From assembly GCF_044383835.1 (NCBI RefSeq), contig NZ_JBISEP010000002.1, positions 62,001 through 126,000 on the forward strand: DNA of 64,000 nt. Reading direction: 5' to 3'. The first letter of the stretch is position 1; each line of letters opens with the position of its first letter. Both the position numbers and the translations under genes were made by a program. Under the pieces are notes generated by a model that ran no database searches, had not been told where the DNA came from, and worked only from the letters and a program-made list of their open reading frames with translations. The stretch comes from Paraliobacillus sp044383835. Lineage in GTDB: Bacteria; Bacillota; Bacilli; Bacillales; Amphibacillaceae. Below are positions 18,013-25,612 of the stretch, piece by piece.

Positions 18013-19392
18013 TCACTGAACCTCCAATAGCGATTTAGCTTTATTTAGTGTTTCTTGATACTCGGATTCCGGATCTGAGTCAAAAACAATACCAGCTCCA
18101 GCTTGAACATAAGCTTTATTTTCTTTAATAATCATCGTACGAATAGCTAATGCAAGATCGATATCTCCATTCAAATTAATGTAGCCGATCGCTCCTGCAT
18201 AAACACCTCTGCTTTGATTTTCGAGTTGATTAATAATTTGCATCGCTCTAATTTTTGGTGCACCAGAAACTGTTCCAGCGGGTAATGTAGCAATTAAAGC
18301 ATCAACTCCTGTATATGGTGCTTTTAATTTCCCATGCACTTCTGAGACAATGTGCATAACATGTTGATAACGTTCAATCATCATATATTTCGGTATGGAA
18401 ATACTTCCGACTTCGCACACCCGTCCTAGATCATTTCGTCCTAAATCCACTAACATTTTATGCTCTGCACGTTCTTTTTCATCCGCTTTTAATTCCTTTA
18501 ATAGCGACTCATCTTCTGCATCTGTTTTTCCTCTCGGACGTGTCCCCGCAATTGGATTTGTTATTACTTGTTTCCCTTTCGTCTTAATTAAGCTTTCCGG
18601 TGAAGCACCTAAAACAATGTATTTTTCGAAATCTACAAAAAACATATATGGAGAAGGGTTAGCTATTCGTAATCGTCGATAAAATTCAAAAGGATCGGCA
18701 TCAAAGCTTGCTTTCATCCGCTGTGATAGTACAACTTGAAACACATCACCATTAACAATATGTTGCTTTGCTGTTTTTACCATCTGAATAAATGTTGCTT
18801 GATCGATAGACGCTTGAAAGGAAACATTAATCTCTTTCATTTGATGATCATCTTGTTGATGAATTATAGTATTCTCCAGTGATTCCACTACTGTCACTAA
18901 ATCCTTGTCTGTTTGCTTTCCATCTAAATTTAGAGCAATGATCGTTATATTTTGTTTTTTATGATCAAAAACGATGACCTGTTGATAAAACATGACATGC
19001 ACATCTGGCATCGTTAATTCATCATCTACTATTTCTCCTATATCCTCATACTGTCGAATCATATCATAGCCTATATATCCAATAGCACCACCATAAAAAG
19101 CAAATGGTAGATCAAGTGATTGATAAGACATGTTTTTCTTAACTATTTCTAAAGCATTTTGAGTGACATGATCGATCATTTTACCGTGCTTATCGTAGAT
19201 TCTAGTTTCACTTTGGTTTCCGATTATCTCTTTAAACGGATTGCTACCAATAAAGGAATATCTACCCTTTTCTCCATGCCCGCTTGAACTTTCTAATAAA
19301 AATTTTTTCCGTCCTTGTATTCGATTAAAAACAGTAATTGGTGTTAATGTATCCCCATTTATTCTTTTTTGTTTCATCCGTATGTTGTTCAT
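18013..19392 (-). CDS. trpE: Anthranilate synthase component I
   Basis: Converts chorismate to anthranilate with ammonia from TrpG; first gene of the operon. The 459-residue protein has the LLESSSG tryptophan-binding motif (residues 33-39) for feedback inhibition, GTRPRGKT, the metal-binding ELKADEKERAEHKML and DLGRNDLGRV blocks, and GTVSGAPKIRAM. All catalytic elements are present. Transcription comes through two tandem T-box leaders that end about 50 bases upstream of the ATG, so expression should respond to uncharged tRNA-Trp. It is TrpE rather than PabB by context. Confidence 0.97.
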   Translation of the reverse strand: MNNIRMKQKRINGDTLTPITVFNRIQGRKKFLLESSSGHGEKGRYSFIGSNPFKEIIGNQSETRIYDKHGKMIDHVTQNALEIVKKNMSYQSLDLPFAFYGGAIGYIGYDMIRQYEDIGEIVDDELTMPDVHVMFYQQVIVFDHKKQNITIIALNLDGKQTDKDLVTVVESLENTIIHQQDDHQMKEINVSFQASIDQATFIQMVKTAKQHIVNGDVFQVVLSQRMKASFDADPFEFYRRLRIANPSPYMFFVDFEKYIVLGASPESLIKTKGKQVITNPIAGTRPRGKTDAEDESLLKELKADEKERAEHKMLVDLGRNDLGRVCEVGSISIPKYMMIERYQHVMHIVSEVHGKLKAPYTGVDALIATLPAGTVSGAPKIRAMQIINQLENQSRGVYAGAIGYINLNGDIDLALAIRTMIIKENKAYVQAGAGIVFDSDPESEYQETLNKAKSLLEVQ

Positions 19393-19438
19393 TCAATTCC
19401 ACTCCTTTACTTAATAGTTTTAATCTCCTTTAAACAAA

Positions 19439-19680
19439 AAAACCCTATATAAACAATCTTATGTTTATATAGGGGACGGCCTGAGCCGCGGTGCCACCGC
19501 TATTGAAAAGCAAAAATACTTTTCCTCTTTTGATCATGTAACGTTGATTAAACGGCTTCTCCTACAAAGGCTAATTCAGAGAAGCTCTCTGAAGTCCATT
19601 CAGTCTGTTCTTCATACCGGTTTCCAGCTACCCGGCTCTCTGTCATGAAGATGATACAATCAAACCTACTATTCTTCATC
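19439..19680 (-). promoter_or_regulatory. T-box riboswitch 2 (Trp), proximal to trpE
   Basis: Second of two tandem tRNA-sensing leaders. On the minus strand it has the AGAGAGC block, the specifier region GAATGGACTTC with the Trp codon TGG at 19598-19596, the T-box GCGGTGGCACCGCGG near 19500-19486, and a terminator whose stem pairs CCCTATATAAAC with GTTTATATAGGG (19474-19443) followed by seven Ts. The T-box side of the stem gives the antiterminator when uncharged tRNA-Trp binds. Confidence 0.93.
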
Positions 19681-19705
19681 TACGATTCTTATTTATTTTT
19701 TGAAA

Positions 19706-19980
19706 CAAAAAAGGCTTCCCCATCCGATAAGGACGAGGAAACCCGTGGTACCACCTTAGTTAGCTAAAAGCTCACTTTACTATCAGAGTATATACTCGAA
19801 TAGCTGTCTCAGATAACGATGAGACGATATCGTCAAAGCCTACTTCCTTTTTATAAAGGGGTCGGTTTGAAAGCTCAGAAGTCCATTCACTTAATGCTTT
19901 ATACTAGTTCACACCAAACACTAGCTCTCTGAATAAAACAATTTAAGCTACTTCTCTTCGTCAATGCTCTTTCCGTTTGA
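19706..19980 (-). promoter_or_regulatory. T-box riboswitch 1 (Trp), distal
   Basis: First of two tandem leaders. On the minus strand it shows GAAGAGAAGTAG, then AGAGAGC and GGTGTGAA, the specifier GAATGGACTTC with TGG at 19885-19883, the T-box AAGGTGGTACCACGGG near 19755-19740, and a 13-pair terminator (GGTTTCCTCGTCC pairing with GGATGGGGAAGCC through G-U wobbles) followed by TTTTTT. The specifier core is identical to that of the second leader. Confidence 0.93.
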
Positions 19981-19993
19981 TTTGTTGGTTCTA

Positions 19994-20022
19994 ATGATAA
20001 TATGTTTTTATACATATGTCAA
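19994..20022 (-). promoter_or_regulatory. trp operon promoter
   Basis: On the minus strand TTGACA (20022-20017), exactly 17 bases, then TATCAT (19999-19994), just before the first T-box. It lies only about 45 bases after the stop codon of the upstream gene, with no clear terminator between. Confidence 0.75.
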
Positions 20023-20067
20023 TAACAAAGATGGGAATTTTCTAAATTTTCACAAAAACATGTGTAC

Positions 20068-20616
20068 TTAATATTCCTCTATCTCTTCTTCAATCTTTTC
20101 ACCTAAATGTCTTCCTGGTTGATCTGGATAACAAAAAAGACGATCCCCTGCTTTTAATTCTAAAACTGGCTTTGCTTCACCATCTGCTGTTCGCACATGG
20201 ACACTATCCGCTTCTTGCAATGTGGCAGAGACTTCTTGATTCGTTCCCTCTACTCGACAAACGACTCGCAAAAACGATCTTTTCTCTACTTTGACCCTTC
20301 CAATTGCAATTTTTCTAACACCATCGTTACTCCAAATAGGAATCTCTAATCCTGCTTTTAATTCTGATAAGTAAGCTGTTTTTCCTTCACCTAAATAAAT
20401 ATAATGATGAATAGCTCCACCATTTAAACGAAATACTCTTGGAGGATATGTTGCTGTTGAACGATTCTCTGAAAGAACAGATAAATAACCATTTCCAGTA
20501 TTGCCTACTAACATACCTTCTAACGCATCTAGTTCATCAATCAGATCAATACATACCCTTGCCCCTAGCCCAATAGGTGTGATCGAAACAACTTCTGCAA
20601 TTGCTAGTTTTTCCAT
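20068..20616 (-). CDS. Stand-alone C-terminal half of DHQ synthase II
   Basis: A 182-residue protein that matches, over its whole length, the C-terminal half of 3-dehydroquinate synthase II, the archaeal-type enzyme of the alternative route into aromatic amino acids (usually about 340-370 residues). Recognisable blocks are VVSITPIGLGARVCIDLID, EGMLVGNTGNGYLSV, PPRVFRLNGGAIHHYI, GKTAYLSELKAG, IAIGRVKVEKR, LKAGDRLFCY and GRHLGEKIEEEIEEY. The N-terminal catalytic half is absent here, and there is no upstream remnant of it. An AAAGGAG site precedes the ATG, and a TTGTAA-17-TATTAT promoter fits at 20711-20683. It reads toward the trp operon. I infer a role tied to aromatic metabolism, possibly binding or regulatory; catalysis alone seems unlikely. 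Confidence 0.7.
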   Translation of the reverse strand: MEKLAIAEVVSITPIGLGARVCIDLIDELDALEGMLVGNTGNGYLSVLSENRSTATYPPRVFRLNGGAIHHYIYLGEGKTAYLSELKAGLEIPIWSNDGVRKIAIGRVKVEKRSFLRVVCRVEGTNQEVSATLQEADSVHVRTADGEAKPVLELKAGDRLFCYPDQPGRHLGEKIEEEIEEY

Positions 20617-20726
20617 TTTTAAACTCCTTTACATGAAAAAGTTTAATTTTATTGCGTATTTTTATAGCCAAGTCATGTTATTATAATATACAATATATGC
20701 TAGATTTACAAACAGGAGGATGAAAC

Positions 20727-20855
20727 ATGAGGAAATGGCTAGTATTTTTATTTCTTCTATTAATTGTTACAGTTGGCACATTAGGAATAATACAAAGCGG
20801 GTCAACACAAGGTATCGAAGTGGAAGATAATACGACGATTACTATTGACGAATAA
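20727..20855 (+). CDS. Small membrane peptide, 42 residues
   Basis: A short gene divergent from the DHQ synthase-like gene. AGGAGG lies seven bases before the ATG. The product starts MRKWLVFLFLLLIVTVGTLG, a single hydrophobic segment after a basic N-terminus, and ends in an acidic soluble tail (IEVEDNTTITIDE), so it is probably a one-pass membrane or secreted peptide. Its TATAAT box (20682-20687) overlaps the minus-strand promoter of the DHQ synthase-like gene. I do not recognise the family. The excellent ribosome binding site and amphipathic layout argue that it is real. Confidence 0.55.
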   Translation: MRKWLVFLFLLLIVTVGTLGIIQSGSTQGIEVEDNTTITIDE

Positions 20856-21202
20856 ACACAAAAATTATATTCCTAGGCATGATATATATCAATTGAGATT
20901 AAAGAAAGCGAACATCAAGCACAAGAGGTTCCAGGATAGCTTACGTATTCTATGGTGACGATCCATTGAAGAAAAATAGGACTTTATAGGCGAATAGATA
21001 CTGGAGAAAAGCAACCTACTCATGGATTTAAAATCAAAACTCTAGCACGCTTATACTAGAATTATCACTACAGAATGTTGAAAAAATATCATATATCTTC
21101 AAAACAAAAAAGAAAAAGAATAAATTTTGCAATCTAGTTTAATTGAGAGGTTATCAAGTAGCAGCGAGTAATGGAGCTGACCTTTCTCATATAATGATTT
21201 TA
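20856..21202. other. Intergenic, nothing recognised
   Basis: About 350 bases between the small peptide gene and the terminator of the LysM/3D gene. Short open frames without ribosome binding sites are present on both strands; none resembles a known protein well enough to call a gene or a pseudogene. Confidence 0.45.
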
Positions 21203-21234
21203 AAAAACCGGATGTGATTCTATCACATCCGGTT
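21203..21234 (-). terminator. Terminator of LysM/3D gene
   Basis: A perfect 13-pair stem, AACCGGATGTGAT / ATCACATCCGGTT, with a three-base loop; on the minus strand it is followed by TTTTTT directly after the LysM/3D gene. Confidence 0.9.
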
Positions 21235-21239
21235 AATCA

Positions 21240-21986
21240 TTATCCTAATATAGTTACTTCAACTGTTCTTACTCCCCATTGGTAAGCTTTGTCTTTCGTT
21301 GGTACGTGTATATCAATTTTATTACCTTTAATTGCTCCACCAGTATCTCCAGCGACTGCTTCTCCATAGCCTTCAACATACACTCTCGTACCTAAAGGGA
21401 TAACATTAGGGTCTACGGCAATTACTTTTCTATTTGGATCACTCTTTAAATCAATACCTGTTGCCGTAATACCTGAACAGCCAGAACATTCTGCTGTATA
21501 AGCTGTTGCTGTAACAGTTAATGTTTTCTGCTGTTCCGTTTTTGTTTCTTTTGTTGGACTTGGTGTTGAACTTGGCTTTGGCTGATTCGTTGCTTTTGTA
21601 GCCTTTATTTGTGTGTCATTCGTTGCTTTTCTAGCTTCTTTTACAACTAACTCTTGATCTACTAGAATCAAATCAGAAGATAATGTATTCCAATGTTTTA
21701 AATCCTCTACTGACACGTGATGTTTTTCTGCTATTTGACTTAATGTATCGCCCGCTTTGACGGTATATACAATATCTTTATCTATTTGTAATAACTGTCT
21801 AGGAAGAATAATATTTGTTGCTAGATTATTAGCTTCTTTTAAATCATCAACTTCTATTCCATTTTCACGGGCAATTTCCCAAAGCGTATCTCCCTTTTTT
21901 ACTTGGTACTCTTCTGCAGATGTTTGTGTTGAAGCAGTGCCTACAATAATTAAACCTGTAGCCAAAGCCACAATCTTTTTTTTCAT
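21240..21986 (-). CDS. LysM and 3D-domain cell wall protein
   Basis: Secreted peptidoglycan-binding protein of 248 residues, probably a muramidase or transglycosylase related to B. subtilis YocH. A signal peptide (KKKIVALATGLIIVGTAST) is followed by two LysM repeats (YQVKKGDTLWEIARENGI and YTVKAGDTLSQIAEKHHV), a Thr/Lys/Pro linker, and a C-terminal 3D domain (VTATAYTAECSG, VIPLGTRVYVEGYG, GDTGGAIKGNKIDIH) carrying the three conserved Asp residues. The ATG at 21986 has AAGGAGG upstream; a TTG start six codons earlier is inside that site. It stands alone with a clear terminator. Confidence 0.9.
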   Translation of the reverse strand: MKKKIVALATGLIIVGTASTQTSAEEYQVKKGDTLWEIARENGIEVDDLKEANNLATNIILPRQLLQIDKDIVYTVKAGDTLSQIAEKHHVSVEDLKHWNTLSSDLILVDQELVVKEARKATNDTQIKATKATNQPKPSSTPSPTKETKTEQQKTLTVTATAYTAECSGCSGITATGIDLKSDPNRKVIAVDPNVIPLGTRVYVEGYGEAVAGDTGGAIKGNKIDIHVPTKDKAYQWGVRTVEVTILG

Positions 21987-22652
21987 CTGTTTTCCCTCCT
22001 TCAAAATGTGACAAGCTCTATCCTAACATAGACACAAGTGTGTTGTGGTTACAATATAGTTAAGAAACCATTGCAATGGTTACGTTTTAAGATTTCCCTT
22101 GTCATATTCGTCATTTTGGGGCAGTTTTGCAATATTTTATACATGAAAATGAAATATTTCTGAATTTTTTTCTTATTTAAGCCGTTTATTTCTTAAAACT
22201 TTCTTGCTAATTTTCGGATAAATCACGTGTTACTATTATAATAGAGTTAATATGATAAAAGTAACGGCTCTATGTTTATCAATGAATAAATTGCAACTTT
22301 TTTATAGTGACACAAATTCCTGTCGTTTATTTTCTTGAGAGATGGGCAGAAGTAACGTACAGAGAAATGATTTGTTATTTGTTAATACAATTAAAAACTG
22401 CTCTAATCACCTTTTTCCTAACATGTGAAAAAGAGCATTTCACATATTCTTAACATCTAATTCATACTTGGTTTATATAACATTGATACAATATCATTGT
22501 TAAGCAAACTTTTGCTAACGATTATATTTCTCACAAAGTGATAGCCCCAATTTAAGATGCTCCCCATATAATGGAGAGCATCATTTTTTCACTTGTTTTT
22601 TTGTTGTTCTATCTATTGTTTTGATAATATAACTGATGTTCGATCAAAAGCC
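21987..22652. other. Regulatory intergenic region, 666 bases
   Basis: No convincing protein gene. It holds a perfect 16-base palindrome AACCATTGCAATGGTT (22066-22081) upstream of the LysM/3D gene, a hairpin near 22397-22436 that on the minus strand ends in GTTTTTAATT, a plus-strand TATAAT box at 22237-22242, and a plus-strand hairpin terminator at 22556-22590 (GATGCTC / GAGCATC followed by ATTTTTT). The minus-strand hairpin could end the nitroreductase transcript. The plus-strand pair hints at a short untranslated RNA. Confidence 0.4.
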
Positions 22653-23210
22653 TTAATAAATCTCTTCTATTCGATTATGAATATCCACTCTTGGTCTAGG
22701 TTTCGGTACTTTAGCTGGGTAACCTATTTGCAACATACCTACAACCTTTTCTCCCTTCTGTGCACCAATTACATTTCTAAATGCTTCCGTTGTTGTAAGT
22801 GGGCCTGTTTTCCATATCAGCCCAATCTCTTTCTCCCATGCAAGCAGGCTAAAGTTCTGAATGATACAACTTGTTGCAGCATAATCTTCCTGTCTTGTTT
22901 TCAAATCAGGATTCTCTTCCAATAGTACCATTAGATATACTGGGACACCCATCATTTTTTGATATGCTTTTTCACCGCTACGTTTCTTTTCTTCCTCAGT
23001 TGTCCCCTTAGCGGATGAGCGTCTGTTTAATTCAGCAATCTTTTCTTTTCCTTTGCCATAAACAAAAACAAAGCGCCAAGGTTGAGTCATTTTATGATTC
23101 GGCACCCATATGGCTGTTCCCAACAGCTGCTTCAATAGAGTAATATCCACCTCTTTATCTTGGTACAATTGAATGGAACGTCTCCCCCTAATAATCTCCT
23201 CTAAATTCAT
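22653..23210 (-). CDS. Nitroreductase family protein, YdjA/YfhC-like
   Basis: FMN-dependent oxidoreductase of the nitroreductase superfamily, 185 residues, close in layout to E. coli YdjA. The FMN-phosphate site is GRRSIQLYQDKE, and the WVPNHKMTQPWRFVFV block and GLIWKTGPLT match the YdjA subgroup. The physiological substrate is unknown; reduction of nitro compounds or quinones with NAD(P)H is typical. I start at the ATG at 23210, preceded by GGGGTGATGGGGAA. It is a single gene divergent from the galactose operon. Confidence 0.85.
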   Translation of the reverse strand: MNLEEIIRGRRSIQLYQDKEVDITLLKQLLGTAIWVPNHKMTQPWRFVFVYGKGKEKIAELNRRSSAKGTTEEEKKRSGEKAYQKMMGVPVYLMVLLEENPDLKTRQEDYAATSCIIQNFSLLAWEKEIGLIWKTGPLTTTEAFRNVIGAQKGEKVVGMLQIGYPAKVPKPRPRVDIHNRIEEIY

Positions 23211-23355
23211 TTCCCCATCACCCCTATAATAATTGAGAATAATTTTCATTTAAGTATAGCATAGTTGAAAAATATTTCAAAAAAATAAATATGATACCGA
23301 TTCACGATGATTTTATCGTATAAAAATTATTGAAGTTTTAGCCTTATCTATTGTT

Positions 23356-23408
23356 TTGAAGAAAAAAGCGTGCTATTCTATATTTAGTTAATAAATTAAT
23401 TTAATTAA
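23356..23408 (+). promoter_or_regulatory. gal operon promoter and putative ROK operator
   Basis: TTGAAG (23356-23361), a 17-base spacer and TATATT (23379-23384) form the promoter. Just downstream, AATTAATTTAATTAA (23394-23408) is identical to a 15-mer in the ROK repressor's own promoter region (29516-29530), and the core TAAATTAATTTA is a perfect palindrome. I infer this is the repressor's operator. Confidence 0.6.
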
Positions 23409-23431
23409 GTTTATAATTAGGAGGATAAACA

Positions 23432-24604
23432 ATGGAGATAGCTTCACTAATAAAAGATTTTCAAGCCATATTTTCTAACTTCGAAGTACCTCATGTTTTT
23501 TTTGCACCTGGACGGATCAATTTAATTGGAGAACATACGGACTATAATGGTGGTTATGTTTTCCCTGCGTCGATTTCATTTGGAACTTATGCCATTGCAA
23601 CCAAAAGATCTGATAATAAGGTTCGATTTTACTCAAAAAACTTTGAAGAAAACGGTATCATTGAAACTTCCTTGGATCATCTTTCATACAATAAAGCGCA
23701 TAGTTGGGCAAACTATCCAAAAGGAATGCTGCAAACAATGATCGAAGATGGACATGAGATAACTTCTGGATTTGATGTGTTATACTATGGTAACATCCCG
23801 AATGGCGCTGGCTTATCTTCTTCTGCTTCCATCGAGCTAGCTACTGGCGTACTTGTTGAGCATTTATTTGACCTTTCCATCGACCGTATTCATATGGTTC
23901 AATTAGGACAACAAGTGGAGAATGATTATATTGGTGTTAACAGCGGAATTATGGATCAATTTGCTATTGGTATGGGAAAAAAAGATCATGCTATCTTACT
24001 GGATTGCACCACATTAGATTATACGTATGCGCCTATTGCTTTAGAAAATTACGTAATTATGATTATGAATACAAATAAACGTAGAGAATTAGCTGACTCA
24101 AAGTATAATGAACGTAGAAGTGAATGTGAGCGTGCCTTACAAGATTTACAAAAAACTTTAGAAATTAATAGTTTGGGCGAGTTGACTACTGAAGCATTTG
24201 AAAACAATAAACACCTCATTAGTAACGACACCGACCGCAAACGTGCCAAGCATGCAGTTTATGAAAATGAAAGAACAAAACAAGCATTGAAAGAATTAGA
24301 AGCACAAAACTTACAAGCATTTGGAAAATTACTAGATCAATCACATACTTCCTTACAACATGACTATGAAGTGACTGGAATTGAACTTGACACGATTGTA
24401 AAAGCAGCATGGAAGCAACCAGGCGTTTTAGGTGCCCGCATGACAGGCGCAGGTTTTGGTGGATGTGCGATAGCCCTTGTCAAAACCGATGAGGTAGATC
24501 GTTTTAAAACAAAAGTAAATGCACAATATAAAGATGTCGTTGGTTATGAAGCTACATTTTATATGGCGACCATCGGGGACGGGGCAAAAAAAATTAAATT
24601 TTAA
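23432..24604 (+). CDS. galK: Galactokinase
   Basis: Phosphorylates alpha-galactose at C1 with ATP, first step of the Leloir pathway. GHMP kinase of 390 residues. The galactokinase signature APGRINLIGEHTDYNGGYV is at the N-terminus, the ATP loop is NIPNGAGLSSSASIE, the catalytic Asp lies in NSGIMDQFAIGMG, and motif 3 is MTGAGFGGCAIAL. An AGGAGGA site precedes the ATG. First gene of galKETM, followed by galE after twelve bases. Confidence 0.97.
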   Translation: MEIASLIKDFQAIFSNFEVPHVFFAPGRINLIGEHTDYNGGYVFPASISFGTYAIATKRSDNKVRFYSKNFEENGIIETSLDHLSYNKAHSWANYPKGMLQTMIEDGHEITSGFDVLYYGNIPNGAGLSSSASIELATGVLVEHLFDLSIDRIHMVQLGQQVENDYIGVNSGIMDQFAIGMGKKDHAILLDCTTLDYTYAPIALENYVIMIMNTNKRRELADSKYNERRSECERALQDLQKTLEINSLGELTTEAFENNKHLISNDTDRKRAKHAVYENERTKQALKELEAQNLQAFGKLLDQSHTSLQHDYEVTGIELDTIVKAAWKQPGVLGARMTGAGFGGCAIALVKTDEVDRFKTKVNAQYKDVVGYEATFYMATIGDGAKKIKF

Positions 24605-24616
24605 GGAGTGTTATAT

Positions 24617-25612
24617 ATGCGCGTTTTAGTATTAGGTGGAGCTGGTTATATCGGCTCACACGCTGTTTATCAATTAATTGATAAAGGGCATGACGCAATT
24701 GTTATTGATAATTTAGAAACAGGGCATGAAGCTGCTATTCATAGCAAGGCTACTTTTTACAAGGGAGATATCCGTGATATTTCTTTTTTACGAGAGGTCT
24801 TTACTAACGAAAAAATTGATGCTGTGCTACACTTTGCAGCTAATTCATTAGTTGGAGAATCAATGGAAAAACCACTAAAATATTTTGATAATAACGTATA
24901 TGGTACACAAGTATTACTAGAAGCAATGAAAGAGTTTTCTATTGATAAAATTGTTTTTTCTTCAACCGCAGCAACTTACGGCGAACCAGACGAAGTGCCT
25001 ATCACAGAAGAAATGCCGACAAACCCAACGAGCACTTATGGCGAAACTAAATTAACAATGGAAAAAATAATGAAATGGTGTGAAGCTGCATATGGTACCC
25101 GCTACGTATCTTTACGCTACTTTAATGTAGCTGGCGCTCGCTCTACTAGTGAAATTGGAGAAGATCATAGACCAGAAACACATTTGATTCCTATTATTCT
25201 ACAAGTAGCACTAGGACAAAGAGATGCGATTACCATATTCGGTGAAGATTACGATACACCTGATGGTACTTGTATTCGTGATTACGTTCATGTAGAAGAT
25301 CTAATCGATGCGCATATTCTTGCGTTAGAATACTTACAAGATGGTAAAGAAAGTAACATTTTTAATTTAGGTAGTAGTCAAGGTTTCTCTGTAAAAGAAA
25401 TGATTGATGCGGCACGATCTGTTACCAATCACACGATTCCAGCTAAAGTTGGTGAAAGAAGACCAGGTGATCCAAGTACATTGATTGCTTCTTCTGACAA
25501 AGCTAAAAAAATACTTAGATGGGATCCAAAACGAACAAATATTCATCAAATAATTGAAGATGCTTGGAATTGGCATAAGAACCATCCAAACGGCTATCGA
25601 GAGGACGTATAA
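24617..25612 (+). CDS. galE: UDP-glucose 4-epimerase
   Basis: Interconverts UDP-galactose and UDP-glucose with tightly bound NAD. Short-chain dehydrogenase fold of 331 residues: VLVLGGAGYIGSHAVY Rossmann motif, SSTAATYGEPD with the catalytic Ser/Thr, and the Tyr-Lys pair in STYGETKLTME. I start at the ATG at 24617, eight bases after AAGGAG; a GTG three codons earlier is too close to that site. Its stop codon overlaps the galT start by one base. Confidence 0.96.
   Translation: MRVLVLGGAGYIGSHAVYQLIDKGHDAIVIDNLETGHEAAIHSKATFYKGDIRDISFLREVFTNEKIDAVLHFAANSLVGESMEKPLKYFDNNVYGTQVLLEAMKEFSIDKIVFSSTAATYGEPDEVPITEEMPTNPTSTYGETKLTMEKIMKWCEAAYGTRYVSLRYFNVAGARSTSEIGEDHRPETHLIPIILQVALGQRDAITIFGEDYDTPDGTCIRDYVHVEDLIDAHILALEYLQDGKESNIFNLGSSQGFSVKEMIDAARSVTNHTIPAKVGERRPGDPSTLIASSDKAKKILRWDPKRTNIHQIIEDAWNWHKNHPNGYREDV

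Noticed and set aside
18395..18682. Antisense frame of 95 codons inside trpE
   Set aside because: A shadow of a well-conserved gene, with no start signal.
20856..21202. Pseudogene in the gap after the small membrane peptide
   Set aside because: A few readable stretches exist (for example GYQVAASNGADLSHIM), but frames are broken everywhere and no family is recognisable.
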